In this document: piece by piece, positions 24,871 to 34,099 of the stretch | Position numbering within the stretch: the first letter of the stretch is position 1 | Layout of the letters: each line of letters opens with the position of its first letter | From: Candidatus Eisenbergiella merdavium | GTDB taxonomy: Bacteria; Bacillota; Clostridia; Lachnospirales; Lachnospiraceae | Reading direction: 5' to 3' | NCBI GenBank assembly: GCA_019119595.1 | Contig: DWWS01000021.1 | Coordinates: forward strand, 124,001 to 188,000 | Length of the DNA stretch: 64,000 nt | Notes under the pieces: generated by a model | Database searches by the model: none | Seen by the model: the letters and a program-made list of their open reading frames with translations, nothing else | What the model was told of the DNA's origin: nothing | Translations under genes and position numbers: made by a program

Positions 24871-25551
24871 TTACAGCTTCCCCTTCTTAAAAAGTACGAA
24901 GCCGATGGCCAGCGCCAGCGCGCCGGAGGGGATGATCAGGATGCTGGTCTGGGAGATCATCGACGGCACAAGGACGCACAGCAGGGTCATGAACAGCACG
25001 GGCACCGCCGCGATCTTCGGGCTCTTGGCAAAGTATTTCAGTCCAAGCGCGCCGAACAGGGCCGGCACCACATTGTCAAAGGCCGGCACCAGAACCGGAT
25101 TTTCCAGCACCGGGCGCAGCGGGATCATCAGAACCACGCCCGCCACGATGACCAGAGTGGTGACGATGGCGCTGGTGGCAACGCTGAGGGTGGAAATGAT
25201 CTCATTTTCCGGCGTTCCAACCCTTGTCTTTGCGATATCCCTCGCGTTTATGGCGCAGGGGATCTTCATGTTGGTCACGTTTCCCGTGATGAACGCCAGA
25301 TAGCTTCCTCCGGCTCCCAGCATGGGGGAGTAGACCAGAAACTCCACGATGGCTACGGGGATATAGATGATACCAACCTTGGCAAATCCGCTTAAAAATC
25401 CCCTCAGATCCGGCATCACGCCCTTGACGGCGCCGATGAGAAAGGGCGTTCCCACCAGAAGGATCACGCTTACGATCAGAGTGATCCTTCCAATGCGGTG
25501 CAGGCCCGCGTTAAATTCTTCCAGAAATTCCTGAGCTTTTTTCTCGTCCAT
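24871..25551 (-). CDS. Multi-pass membrane protein paired with the DUF5058-like protein
   Basis: A 226-residue protein with about six hydrophobic segments; it starts with a soluble stretch (MDEKKAQEFLEEFNAGLHR). The conserved-looking loops GAGGSYLAFITGNVTNMKIP and NARDIAKTRVGTPENE point to a transporter-like fold. It follows the DUF5058-like gene by about 40 bases, and an M20 peptidase comes next. I infer a two-part permease for a peptide or acylated amino acid, but the substrate is unknown. Confidence 0.7.
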   Translation of the reverse strand: MDEKKAQEFLEEFNAGLHRIGRITLIVSVILLVGTPFLIGAVKGVMPDLRGFLSGFAKVGIIYIPVAIVEFLVYSPMLGAGGSYLAFITGNVTNMKIPCAINARDIAKTRVGTPENEIISTLSVATSAIVTTLVIVAGVVLMIPLRPVLENPVLVPAFDNVVPALFGALGLKYFAKSPKIAAVPVLFMTLLCVLVPSMISQTSILIIPSGALALAIGFVLFKKGKL

Positions 25552-25590
25552 TGATCTTTTACCTCTTTTCTGCCGCTTCCGGCACGCTGT

Positions 25591-26325
25591 TTACAGACCC
25601 ATCAGAACCGCGGCGACCATGCCCATGAGCATGCTGGCCGCAAGGCTGAAGTTGTCCAGAACCGCCATTCCCTTTTTATTGGTGAGATATTCAAACACCG
25701 CCATAAATGCCGCAGATACGGCCGCCACCGCCAGGGGGACATAGTTGCCGCTGCTGGTGAGCGTCCCGACATAGGAGCCGATGTAGGCACCGCACAGACC
25801 CACAAACATGCAGGTGGTGGCATGATCCCCGAAGCCGGGCTTTCCGCCTTCCTTTTTGGGCGCGCTCTGCACTTTTTTCAGATATTTTTTCAGGAAAAAA
25901 ATGCAGCAGAATACGCCGCCCAGGATTCCCACCGTCATCACCAGAAAAATGGTAACGAAGGCCGTCATGTTCATTTCAGACAGCCGCAGGCCGCTCAGGC
26001 CCACGCTCTGGGCGGCGATCTCCGCCACGTTCAGCTCATACTGCAGCGCGCCGATGACGGACAGACGCAGCCAGGAGAGCGGGACGCCCAGGGTGCCGCT
26101 CAGAGCGATCACGCCGAGCAGGATGCTGATAGAGGGAAGCAGCGTGAAGGTGGCGCTTGAAATGATGGTTTTCTTCAGCACCTTCCTGTCCATGCCGATG
26201 GCGATTCCCGCCCGGTAGCTTTTGATCAGAAACACGAAACACATAACCGTAATAAAAGCGAGCACCAGGGCTACCAGCAGATAGAAAAAACCGGAATTGA
26301 CGCTCGCCACATATTCACTGTTCAT
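25591..26325 (-). CDS. DUF5058-like membrane protein
   Basis: A 244-residue protein with six or seven hydrophobic segments. The stretch AGIAIGMDRKVLKKTIISSA and PLSWLRLSVIGALQYE resembles the DUF5058 family of clostridial membrane proteins. The frame opens at 26427, but the protein-like part starts with the ATG at 26325; AGGAAAGG lies rather far (about 15 bases) upstream. First gene of a group with a second membrane protein and an M20 peptidase, downstream of ackA. Confidence 0.7.
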   Translation of the reverse strand: MNSEYVASVNSGFFYLLVALVLAFITVMCFVFLIKSYRAGIAIGMDRKVLKKTIISSATFTLLPSISILLGVIALSGTLGVPLSWLRLSVIGALQYELNVAEIAAQSVGLSGLRLSEMNMTAFVTIFLVMTVGILGGVFCCIFFLKKYLKKVQSAPKKEGGKPGFGDHATTCMFVGLCGAYIGSYVGTLTSSGNYVPLAVAAVSAAFMAVFEYLTNKKGMAVLDNFSLAASMLMGMVAAVLMGL

Positions 26326-26465
26326 CTTGTATGTACCAGACCTTTCCTGAATTTCCGCCTGAGCGGATCTCTCTTTTCTCAAAGGAAGGCCTCCCGGCGG
26401 GCGAACCTGCCGGAAAGCCTTGTTCATCTTACAGAATATCCTCCGCCGAGCGCATGCTGCCCTGC

Positions 26466-27665
26466 TTATCTGTTCAGAAGACGCACCGTCTCTCTTGCGA
26501 TAGCAAGCTCCTCATTAGTGGGAACCACCATGGTGACCACCTTCGCGCCCTCGTCGGAGAGGATCACCTCCTCGCCGCGCAGCTTATTTTTCTCCGGATC
26601 GATATTGGTGCCCAGATAGCCGATGTACCTGCCGATCAGGGCGCGCACCTCCGCGTTGTTTTCTCCTACGCCCGCGGTAAAGGCGATCACGTCCACGCCG
26701 TTCATGGCCGCCGTATAGGCGCCGATGTATTTGCCCACCCGGTAAGCATAGGCCTCCAGCGCGTTCTCCGCCAGCTCATTGCCGTTCTGAGCGGCCTCCA
26801 CCAGATCGCGGAAGTCGCTTGAGGTACCGCCGGAAAGGCCGAGCACGCCGGATTTCTTGTTGCAGATGTCGATCACCTGCGCCGCGTCAAGCCCCTCCTT
26901 CTGCGCGAGGAAGGAAACGATGGCCGGGTCCATGTCGCCGCTTCTTGTCCCCATGATCAGGCCCTCCAGAGGGGTCAGGCCCATGCTGGTATCCACGCTC
27001 TTTCCGTAAGCCACGGCGGAAACGGACGCGCCGTTGCCAAGGTGGCAGACGATGATCCGCAGATCCTTCCTGTCTTTACCGAGGATCTCAGCCGCCCGCC
27101 TGGACACGAAATCATGGCTGGTTCCGTGGAAGCCGTAACGGCGGATCTTGTACTTCTGATAATATTCATAGGGAAGGCCGTACAGATAGGCCTTTTCCGG
27201 CATGGTCTGGTGAAAGGCCGTGTCGAAAACCGCCGCCATGGGAACGCCGGGCATGATCTCCTGGCAGGAACGGATGCCGATCAGGTTGGCCGGGTTGTGG
27301 AGCGGCGCGAGATCGTTGCAGGCTTCAATCCCGCCGATCACCTCTTCATCCACCAGCACGGAGCCGGAAAAACGCTCTCCGCCGTGCACCACGCGGTGTC
27401 CCACCGCGTCGATCTCGGAAAGGGAGCCGATCACACCCACCTTTTCGTCGGTGAGCTTTTCGATCACCAGCTTCACCGCAGCGGTGTGATCCGGCATATC
27501 CGCCATTTCCTTCACCTTTTCCCCGCCCGCGGGCTGATGGGCGATGTTGCTTCCGTCGATCCCGATCCTTTCGCACAGTCCCTTTGCCAGAACCGATTCC
27601 GTATCGCTGTCAATGAGCTGATACTTCAAAGATGAGCTTCCGCAGTTGATCACAAGAATTTTCAT
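26466..27665 (-). CDS. ackA: Acetate kinase
   Basis: Converts acetyl phosphate and ADP to acetate and ATP, the energy-yielding last step of acetate fermentation. The 399-residue protein starts [19 protein letters not shown] and contains the [12 protein letters not shown] and [17 protein letters not shown] motifs and the late [11 protein letters not shown]. Length is normal. A GGAGG site lies 10 bases before the ATG. It lies 24 bases after proS rather than beside pta, an unusual pairing. Confidence 0.97.
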   Translation of the reverse strand: MKILVINCGSSSLKYQLIDSDTESVLAKGLCERIGIDGSNIAHQPAGGEKVKEMADMPDHTAAVKLVIEKLTDEKVGVIGSLSEIDAVGHRVVHGGERFSGSVLVDEEVIGGIEACNDLAPLHNPANLIGIRSCQEIMPGVPMAAVFDTAFHQTMPEKAYLYGLPYEYYQKYKIRRYGFHGTSHDFVSRRAAEILGKDRKDLRIIVCHLGNGASVSAVAYGKSVDTSMGLTPLEGLIMGTRSGDMDPAIVSFLAQKEGLDAAQVIDICNKKSGVLGLSGGTSSDFRDLVEAAQNGNELAENALEAYAYRVGKYIGAYTAAMNGVDVIAFTAGVGENNAEVRALIGRYIGYLGTNIDPEKNKLRGEEVILSDEGAKVVTMVVPTNEELAIARETVRLLNR

Positions 27666-27689
27666 TGTATCGCATCCTCCATTTTTTGT

Positions 27690-29120
27690 TTAATATGCCC
27701 TTCCCCAGTAAACCATTTTCTTCGCAGGCCGTCCGCAGCAGACGCAGGTATCGGAAATCTGCTCCTGCTCGAAGGGCATGCAGCGGCTGGTCGCCGCAAA
27801 TTTTTCCTTGATCTGATCCTCGCAGGCCTGGTCGCCGCACCACATGGCCTTGACGAAGCCGGGTTCGTTGTTGAGGATGTCCTCAAGCTCCGCCATATTG
27901 ACCGCCGTATGGGTGTGCGCGTCCCTGTGGGCGCGGGCGCGCTCCAGCATATCCTTCTGCATCTGCTCCAGGATCTCGTCGGCCTTTTCTTCCAGATCCT
28001 CCAGGCGTACCTCGATCTTTTCTCCGGTATCCCTTCTGCAGATCACGCAGCGTCCCGCCTCGATATCCTTGGGGCCGATCTCCACGCGGATCGGGATGCC
28101 GCGCATTTCCTGCTCGGAGAATTTCCAGCCGGGGCTCTTGTCCGTATCGTCCACCTTCACCCGGAAGCCCCCCAGACGGTCGCGCAGGGCGTAAGCCATT
28201 TCCAGAACGCCCTCCTTCTTCTGCTGGATGGGAACGATCATGATCTGCACGGGGGCCACCCTGGGCGGCAGCACCAGGCCGGAATCGTCTCCGTGCACCA
28301 TGATGATGGCGCCGATCAGACGGGTGGTCATGCCCCAGGAGGTCTGATACACATATTTCAGCTTATTGTCCCTGTCCGTGAACTGGATGCCGAAGGCTTT
28401 GGCAAAGCCGTCGCCGAAATTGTGGCTGGTGCCGGACTGCAGCGCCTTGCCGTCGTGCATCAGCGCCTCGATGGTATAGGTGGCCTCCGCTCCCGCGAAT
28501 TTTTCCTTATCGGTCTTCTTCCCCCTGATCACGGGAATGGCGAGCACCTGCTCACAGAAATCCGCGTACACGTTCAGCATCTGGATGGTGCGCTCCTCGG
28601 CCTCCTCCATGGTGGCATGGGCGGTATGGCCCTCCTGCCAGAGAAATTCCCTGGAACGCAGGAAGGGTCTCGTCTCCTTTTCCCAGCGTACCACGGAGCA
28701 CCACTGGTTATACACCTTCGGCAGATCGCGGTAGGAGTGGATATCGTTTTTATAAAAATCACAGAAAAGCGTCTCGGAGGTGGGCCGCACGCACAGACGC
28801 TCCTGCAGCTCGTTCAGGCCGCCATGGGTCACCCAGGCCACCTCCGGGGCGAAGCCTTCCACGTGATCCTTTTCCTTCTGCAGAAGGCTTTCCGGAATGA
28901 ACATGGGCATGTAGACATTTTCCACGCCCGTCTCCTTGAACCGCTCGTCAAGCTGCTTCTGGATCAGCTCCCAGATGGCGTAGCCATAGGGCTTGATCGC
29001 CATGCAGCCCTTCACGCTCGTATATTCGATCAGCTCCGCCTTCTTCACCACGTCCGTGTACCACTGGGCAAAATCCTCATCCATGGAGGTGATCGCTTCC
29101 ACCAGTTTCTTTTCCGCCAT
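27690..29120 (-). CDS. proS: Prolyl-tRNA synthetase (archaeal/short type)
   Basis: Charges tRNA-Pro with proline. The 476-residue enzyme is the short form without the bacterial editing insertion: [13 protein letters not shown]-like segment, the class II motif 2 region ([16 protein letters not shown]) and a C-terminal zinc-binding part with CVICRRDTG and CVCCGRP near the end. A GAGGAG site precedes the ATG at 29120; the frame opens at 29210. A 180-base structured leader with two competing helices lies upstream, so expression probably responds to attenuation. Confidence 0.95.
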   Translation of the reverse strand: MAEKKLVEAITSMDEDFAQWYTDVVKKAELIEYTSVKGCMAIKPYGYAIWELIQKQLDERFKETGVENVYMPMFIPESLLQKEKDHVEGFAPEVAWVTHGGLNELQERLCVRPTSETLFCDFYKNDIHSYRDLPKVYNQWCSVVRWEKETRPFLRSREFLWQEGHTAHATMEEAEERTIQMLNVYADFCEQVLAIPVIRGKKTDKEKFAGAEATYTIEALMHDGKALQSGTSHNFGDGFAKAFGIQFTDRDNKLKYVYQTSWGMTTRLIGAIIMVHGDDSGLVLPPRVAPVQIMIVPIQQKKEGVLEMAYALRDRLGGFRVKVDDTDKSPGWKFSEQEMRGIPIRVEIGPKDIEAGRCVICRRDTGEKIEVRLEDLEEKADEILEQMQKDMLERARAHRDAHTHTAVNMAELEDILNNEPGFVKAMWCGDQACEDQIKEKFAATSRCMPFEQEQISDTCVCCGRPAKKMVYWGRAY

Positions 29121-29170
29121 TTTCTTTCTCCTCTCTCCATTTCTTTTTTTCGGATGCTTTATTAATGATA

Positions 29171-29300
29171 AAAGAAAACCGCCGCTTTCCTTCTCCCGGA
29201 CAGCCTTCAAAGCTGCCGGGCCCCGAAAACCGGCGGTAACACTCCGCTTGATACGCCAGCCCTGCCTTTGGCTTACCGGCTCCCTGCATGTGCTGTGTCT
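29171..29300 (-). promoter_or_regulatory. Attenuator-like leader of proS (T-box-like candidate)
   Basis: In the transcript, GCGG-AGTGTTA-CCGC (29247-29230) can form a small helix. The same ACCGCCG (29237-29231) can instead pair with CGGCGGT (29184-29178), which is followed by TTTCTTTT, making a terminator. Between them is a strong hairpin CCCGG-CAGC / GCTG-CCGGG (29195-29220), and upstream GCC-AAA-GGC inside GCCGG / CTGGC. The segment GTGTTACCGC is one base from the T-box core GGTGGTACCGC, but stem I would be very short. Class uncertain. Confidence 0.5.
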
Positions 29301-29306
29301 ATGTAG

Positions 29307-29335
29307 ATATTAGGGAATTTTTCCCCTTTTGTCAA
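29307..29335 (-). promoter_or_regulatory. Sigma-A promoter of proS
   Basis: Minus strand TTGACA (29335-29330), 17 bases, TAATAT (29312-29307), start near 29300. Confidence 0.75.
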
Positions 29336-29400
29336 CCAATTTCCGGGAAAGAGCCTTCCCGGACAGGCGGTCGGGAAAAAGCGGAGCCCTTAGGCAGGAG

Positions 29401-30606
29401 CTACTGCTGTCCGGTCCATTTTTTCAGGTGCGCCTGTCCTCTGGCATCCAGGCACAGCGTTCCTTTCCGTTCTCCTGACAGATACAGCGTGCAGGAAACC
29501 AGGGGCTTACCCAGCTCGCCGGTAACAACGGCGTCCAGATTGCCGGGATAAACGCTTTCCCCGTATGCCTCCGTCAAATAGCCGCTCACCTCTTCCCGCG
29601 TGCAGAATTCTCCCACAGGCTCCGTCTGCCAGATCAGGCGGTCCTCCTCTATATGCAGAGTGGTTCCTTCCTCTTTTGCAAACAGCTCCGTCAGCGTTTC
29701 CTCAAGATCCTCCAGCGCCTCCGGCTCACACTGCGCATTCAGCTCCATCAGGCCGTATTCCCCGTCAAATATGAGCGTGACCTCCATGGGGACGCCGTAC
29801 AGCAGCTTCTGTCCGCTGAGCGTTCCGTAAATCAGGGATTCCTGCCCGTCTTTCCCGGAATCGGTTTCCTGGGAAGCCGTTTCCGGAGCGATATCTTCCG
29901 TAAAGGCGGCATGCTCCGCCGCAGCCTCAGGGCTCATCCCCCATTCCAGGGACAGAAGCGGCTCCCAGGGATCCTCCGCCGGAGGCTCATCCTGCGCCTC
30001 CGTCTCCACGGCCGCAGCTTCCACTCCCTCTCCCAGGGCCGCTTCCAGAAGATCGCCCGGAACATAACTGACTGCAAGCTGTTCCTCGCCGGAAAGGCTG
30101 TTGTACCATTCCAGCCATTCCAGCGTCTCCTCGGAAAGCTCCGCCTTCTTTACCGTCCTGCCCGCAAATACGAGCCGCGTCTCAACCGGCGGGTCTGAGG
30201 GGTTTTCCACCTCGTACCACTCGTCCTCAAATACAAGATATCCGCCGCCGGACACCACGTAGGTAAAAGAGGTCTCTCCATCATTGATAACGAATTCCCA
30301 GGATGCGCCGCCTTCCGTATCTCCAGGCGTGCTCCCTTCCGCAAAGGCTCTGTGCTTCAGCTCAAGCGCCTCCGCCCATCCCCTTACCGCTTCCGTTTCC
30401 TCAGCCTCCAGCTCCCAGGCAACAGATTCCGCCGCGTGACTGTAGATCACCTGCACCGAGGCAGTTTCTTCCGGAAAAAGTCCGGCTTTGATCTTCTGAC
30501 TGCCGCAGGCGGTAATAACAAGCGGCAGCAAAAGCAGGAAAAAGCTTGCATAACGAAACGGGATCTTCTTTTTGTGCGCTTTTCTGTCTGTTCTGGTGAT
30601 TTTCAA
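29401..30606 (-). CDS. Secreted lipoprotein, unknown function
   Basis: I place the start at a TTG at 30606, 7 bases after AGGAGG; the frame runs to 30705 without another good site. The protein of about 401 residues has a basic start (TDRKAHKKK), a hydrophobic segment and the lipobox LVITACGS, so it is exported and lipid-anchored. The body is acidic and includes a linker rich in E, A and P near its middle. The sentence-like repeats of beta-strand residues (WEFVINDGETSFTYVVSGGG) suggest a soluble beta-rich domain. No family recognised. Confidence 0.7.
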   Translation of the reverse strand: MKITRTDRKAHKKKIPFRYASFFLLLLPLVITACGSQKIKAGLFPEETASVQVIYSHAAESVAWELEAEETEAVRGWAEALELKHRAFAEGSTPGDTEGGASWEFVINDGETSFTYVVSGGGYLVFEDEWYEVENPSDPPVETRLVFAGRTVKKAELSEETLEWLEWYNSLSGEEQLAVSYVPGDLLEAALGEGVEAAAVETEAQDEPPAEDPWEPLLSLEWGMSPEAAAEHAAFTEDIAPETASQETDSGKDGQESLIYGTLSGQKLLYGVPMEVTLIFDGEYGLMELNAQCEPEALEDLEETLTELFAKEEGTTLHIEEDRLIWQTEPVGEFCTREEVSGYLTEAYGESVYPGNLDAVVTGELGKPLVSCTLYLSGERKGTLCLDARGQAHLKKWTGQQ

Positions 30607-30659
30607 TGGGGCACCTCCTTTTCCTACGTCCAGGTTGAAAAAACTGTACAGCCCTTTCA

Positions 30660-30830
30660 ACACTTCATTAACTCTAAAATTTGAAATTTGAATTTCAGTT
30701 TTCATTTTTCTTTTTCATTTTCTTCACTATATTTTAAAATTTAGCTGTTCATTTAAAATTTTTCAAGGAAATTAAAATCATATTTTTAAAATTTCAAATC
30801 TCAAATTTAAAATTTCACTTTTCTGTTTTC
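30660..30830. other. AT-rich tract with repeated AAATTT motifs
   Basis: About 170 bases made almost wholly of A and T between hflX and the lipoprotein gene, with many near-palindromic AAATTTGAAATTTGAA and TTTAAAATTTCAAAT blocks. It stands out sharply from the GC-rich surroundings. It probably holds the lipoprotein promoter and may be intrinsically curved. No gene seen. Confidence 0.55.
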
Positions 30831-30863
30831 CTTTTCTCCTTCCCGGCTCTCCCCTCATTCCTC

Positions 30864-32219
30864 TCAGCAGCAAAACGCCCGCAGCCTCTCGTAATCGCTC
30901 TCCCTGCAGCTCGCTGCGATCTTCACTCCCTCAGCCAGATATTCCTGGGCCCTGACGTCCGCGTTTTCATTCAGATAGCTGACCAGATCGCCCCGGCTGT
31001 AGGGAATGAGGAAGATTCCTTCCCGGTTTCCCGCATAGAGCCTTTCCTCGATCATGGAAAGCAGCTCCTCCGTGCCCAGTCCTTGCTTTGCGGAAAGATA
31101 GATCCGGTTTCCGTCGATCCTGGGAAGCTCTCCCGGCTCCATGAATCGATCCGCCTTGTTCATCACGTGGATGCAGGGGATCTTTTCCGCGCCAAGCTCC
31201 CGCAGGGTTTCCTCCGTCACGCGCATCTGCTCCCGGAAGCGTTCGTCGGAGGCGTCCACCACGTTCAAGAGCAGGTCGGCATAGCGCACCTCGTCCAGCG
31301 TGGAACGGAAGGCCTTGATGAGGCCGTGGGGCAGGCGGCTGACGAAGCCGACCGTATCCGACAGCAGAAAATCCTTCCGGTTTCCCGGCTCGATCTTCCG
31401 CACCGTGGTGTCCAGCGTGGCGAACAGCATATCCTTCTCCATCACCAGCTTTTCTTCCTTCACGCTGTTCCCCGCCGTTTCCGCGCAGGCGGAAAGCAGA
31501 CGGTTCATCAGGGTGGATTTTCCCGCGTTGGTATAGCCCACCAGCGCCGCCAGAGGAAGGGCAGACCTGCCGCGCTTCCTTCTCTGGATATCCCGGTCAT
31601 GCTCGATGGCGTCCAGCTCCCGCCGCAGCTCGCTGATCCGGCGCTCGATCTTCCGCCTGTCCAGCTCGATCTGCTTTTCACCGGATCCCTTGTTGCTCAG
31701 GCTGCCGCTGGCGCCCGCCTGTCTGCCAAGGGAATCCCGCATTCCCACCAGCCTCGGCAGCATATACTGCAGGCTCGCGGATTCCACCTGCAGCCTGGCC
31801 TCTCTGGTTCTGGCCCTTCTTGAAAAAATCTCAAGGATCAGGCTGGTGCGGTCCATGACGGAGGCATCGATCTCCTTCTGCAGATTTTTCAGCTGAGAGG
31901 GCGAAAGCGCATCCTCAAAGATCACATAGTCGATGTCAAGAAGCTCCACCGTTTCTTTTATCTCGGCCACCTTACCGCTTCCGATATAATAGGCGGGCGT
32001 TGGGTTGGAAAGCGTCTGCTCCACCCTGGCCGCCACCTCCATGCCGCAGGCCTCCGCCAGACTGCCCAGCTCCTCCATGGAGCTGTCAAATTCCCTGTCG
32101 CCTCCCAGCCTCAGGCCCGCAAGAAGGGCGCGCGGCTTCTTTTCCTGCCCCTCCTGAGCCTGTATGTCGTAGATTTTCGTCTCTTTATTTCTTTCCATCT
32201 GATTTTCGTTTCTGTTCAT
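30864..32219 (-). CDS. hflX: GTPase HflX
   Basis: Ribosome-splitting GTPase that rescues stalled ribosomes and, in some Firmicutes, contributes to antibiotic tolerance. The 451-residue protein has the N-terminal HflX domain (LGSLAEACGMEVAARVEQ, YYIGSGKVAEIKE), the coiled region before SALPLAALVGYTNAGKSTLM (G1) and later FLLSDTVGFVSRLPH (G3), MNKADR (G4). The frame opens at 32339, but TGAGGA lies 6 bases before the ATG at 32219. The leader carries three successive perfect hairpins. The next gene upstream is an ABC-F ribosome-protection protein, a related function. Confidence 0.95.
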   Translation of the reverse strand: MNRNENQMERNKETKIYDIQAQEGQEKKPRALLAGLRLGGDREFDSSMEELGSLAEACGMEVAARVEQTLSNPTPAYYIGSGKVAEIKETVELLDIDYVIFEDALSPSQLKNLQKEIDASVMDRTSLILEIFSRRARTREARLQVESASLQYMLPRLVGMRDSLGRQAGASGSLSNKGSGEKQIELDRRKIERRISELRRELDAIEHDRDIQRRKRGRSALPLAALVGYTNAGKSTLMNRLLSACAETAGNSVKEEKLVMEKDMLFATLDTTVRKIEPGNRKDFLLSDTVGFVSRLPHGLIKAFRSTLDEVRYADLLLNVVDASDERFREQMRVTEETLRELGAEKIPCIHVMNKADRFMEPGELPRIDGNRIYLSAKQGLGTEELLSMIEERLYAGNREGIFLIPYSRGDLVSYLNENADVRAQEYLAEGVKIAASCRESDYERLRAFCC

Positions 32220-32252
32220 ATAAATCCTCATTCCGGAGCGTGCGACGGGGCG

Positions 32253-32357
32253 AAGAGAAATCGCGGATGCGATTTCTCTTCTGCCATCAAAGCTATTTGT
32301 GACGCCCCGGCACAAATAGCCGTGTGAAAAATAAGCCATCGGGCTTATTTTTCACAC
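32253..32357. repeat. Three consecutive palindromes in the hflX leader
   Basis: AAGAGAAATCGC / GCGATTTCTCTT (32253-32280), GCTATTTGTG / CACAAATAGC (32292-32320) and GTGTGAAAAATAAGCC / GGCTTATTTTTCACAC (32322-32357). All are perfect. The last shares its right arm with the element at 18236-18270. GGGGCG / CGCCCC encloses the first. Confidence 0.8.
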
Positions 32358-32372
32358 TTTTTCCTTTCCCTT

Positions 32373-33896
32373 TCACCTTAATTCGATCACCTTTGTCGCC
32401 ACGTTTTCCCGGAACCTTCTGTCGTGCTCCACAAACAGCATGGTCGGCCGGTATTCCAGAAGCAGCTTTTCAATCTGCATCCGGGAAAAAACGTCGATAT
32501 AGTTAAACGGTTCATCCCACACATACAAATGAGCGCCCGTCAGCAGGCTTGCCGCCAGCAGCACCTTCTTTTTCTGCCCTTCCGAGTAGTCCTCCAGGCG
32601 CTTTACAAACTGCACCCGGTCCAGATCAAGCTGTCTTAGGATCGAGCAGAACAGGCTCCGGTCCAGCATACGCTTCTCGCAAAAGGCGGGGATATCTCCC
32701 CTCAGCTGCGAGGTATCCTGATTCACATAAGAAATCACCAGTCCCGACGCCGTCTCGCAGACGCCGATTTCCTGAACGGTCAGCGGCCCGCCGATGCCCG
32801 CCTTCTGCAGGAGGACTTTGATCAGCGTGGTTTTTCCGCAGCCGTTTTCTCCGTGAAGCGCCGCCCGGTCTCCCTGTTCGATCTGAAAGGTGAGCCCGGA
32901 AAACACGGGATCCTGCGCGCCCTCATAGCGGACGGAATAATCCCGCACGTTCACGAGCACCTTCTTGTGATGGGAAAGGGGCATCAGCTTTAAGTCAACC
33001 GGCTGCTCCAGATCCACCAGCAGGTTTTCCTTTTCTTCGATCTCCCTGTCAATCCGCTTCTGCATCTGGGTCACACGGCTCTGCAGCTTTCTGGTTTTTT
33101 CCCCGATGTAAGCCCGCTTTCCTCCGTGCCCCGGATCCTTCACCGGATCGAAACCGATCTTGCTCCTCTCGCTTTTTTCCGCCCACTGCTCCGTCCGGGC
33201 GGACGCCTCCCTCAGCCTGCCGATCTCCTTTTTATGCTTCTCGTTTTCCGCCATTTCAAAAGCGTCCCGCCGGCGCTTGTTTTCCCACCAGCTTGAAAAA
33301 TTTCCGCTCTGTACCTCAATGGTGCGGCGGTTTAAGACCAGCACATGATCCACGCAGGCATCCAAAAGCTCCCTGTCGTGGGATACCAGGATAAAACCCT
33401 TTTTCCCCGCGAGATAACGCTTCACCGCTTCTCTCGCCTCCTGATCCAGATGATTGGTGGGCTCGTCGATCAGCAGAAAATCGTTTTCCCCGGAAAACAG
33501 AACCGCCAGCAGCACCTTTGTGCGCTCTCCCGGGCTCAGCGTTTCAAAGGGCCGGTAAAGGATTTCGGCGCTTTCTCCAAGAAGCTCCAGCTCGCAGATC
33601 ACCCGCCACAGCTCGCAGCCGCTCTTCAGCGTCTCCGCGAATTCCGCCGCAGGCTCTTTTTTCTGCTCCTGCGTGACCGGATAGGGAAAATAGTCGAAAA
33701 CCGTCCCCGTCCGGATGCTCCCGCTATAGGGATACTTCCCCAGAAGCAGGCTCAGAAAGGTGGTCTTTCCCTTCCCGTTCCGCCCGATAAAGCCCAGCCT
33801 CCAGTCCGTGTCAATGGTAAAGGATACGTCTTCAAAAATATTGTCAAAGCTGCCTTCATAAGCGAAGGTCAGATGATTTACTCCGATCTGTGCCAT
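32373..33896 (-). CDS. ABC-F ribosomal protection protein, Lsa-like
   Basis: A 507-residue soluble protein with two ATPase domains and no membrane part: Walker A GRNGKGKT (38-45), signature LSPGERTK, Walker B FLLIDEPTNHLD, then a second Walker A GENGCGKT and YSEGQKKKVLLAASL. The linker between (about 235-330) is the basic coiled antibiotic-resistance arm. The start NHLTFAYEGSFDNIFEDVSF and FTIDTDWRLGFIGRNG closely follow Lsa-type proteins, which dislodge lincosamides, pleuromutilins and streptogramin A from the ribosome. AGGAGG precedes the ATG at 33896. Its leader has a hairpin and short ORF typical of inducible ABC-F genes. Confidence 0.9.
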   Translation of the reverse strand: MAQIGVNHLTFAYEGSFDNIFEDVSFTIDTDWRLGFIGRNGKGKTTFLSLLLGKYPYSGSIRTGTVFDYFPYPVTQEQKKEPAAEFAETLKSGCELWRVICELELLGESAEILYRPFETLSPGERTKVLLAVLFSGENDFLLIDEPTNHLDQEAREAVKRYLAGKKGFILVSHDRELLDACVDHVLVLNRRTIEVQSGNFSSWWENKRRRDAFEMAENEKHKKEIGRLREASARTEQWAEKSERSKIGFDPVKDPGHGGKRAYIGEKTRKLQSRVTQMQKRIDREIEEKENLLVDLEQPVDLKLMPLSHHKKVLVNVRDYSVRYEGAQDPVFSGLTFQIEQGDRAALHGENGCGKTTLIKVLLQKAGIGGPLTVQEIGVCETASGLVISYVNQDTSQLRGDIPAFCEKRMLDRSLFCSILRQLDLDRVQFVKRLEDYSEGQKKKVLLAASLLTGAHLYVWDEPFNYIDVFSRMQIEKLLLEYRPTMLFVEHDRRFRENVATKVIELR

Positions 33897-33925
33897 TTTC
33901 CTGCCCTCCTCGTTGCCGAAGCGTC

Positions 33926-33958
33926 TTTTGTACGGGAAAAGCGTTTTGCCGTACAAAA
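33926..33958 (-). promoter_or_regulatory. Leader hairpin before the ABC-F gene (possible attenuator)
   Basis: Perfect 10-bp stem TTTTGTACGG / CCGTACAAAA with a 13-base loop, ending about 15 bases before the AGGAGG site. On the minus strand it is preceded by a T-run and ends in AAAA, so it could act as a weak terminator or hide the ribosome site. Confidence 0.5.
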
Positions 33959-34009
33959 AAAGAATGTCTCCAGCCGCACGGCTTCCTCCATCCCTGTCAA
34001 AACGCCTTT

Positions 34010-34099
34010 TTATGGCTCCGGCGGCGGACACATATCCCCGCGCGGCTTTGACAGACGGAAGAAAACCGCATGTAACGAGACACAGATACTTTCACACAT
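34010..34099 (-). CDS. Putative 29-residue leader peptide upstream of the ABC-F gene
   Basis: ATG at 34099 opens a frame that ends at TAA 34010, before the leader hairpin. It starts MCESICVSLHAVFFRLSK and ends CPPPEP. Short upstream ORFs whose translation stalls under antibiotic are common before ABC-F resistance genes. No strong ribosome site is visible, so translation is doubtful. Confidence 0.3.
   Translation of the reverse strand: MCESICVSLHAVFFRLSKPRGDMCPPPEP

Noticed and set aside
29077-29289. 70-codon frame in the proS leader
   Set aside because: It starts about 11 bases after the predicted transcript start with no SD and covers the attenuator structure, so it is more likely a by-product of a structured RNA.
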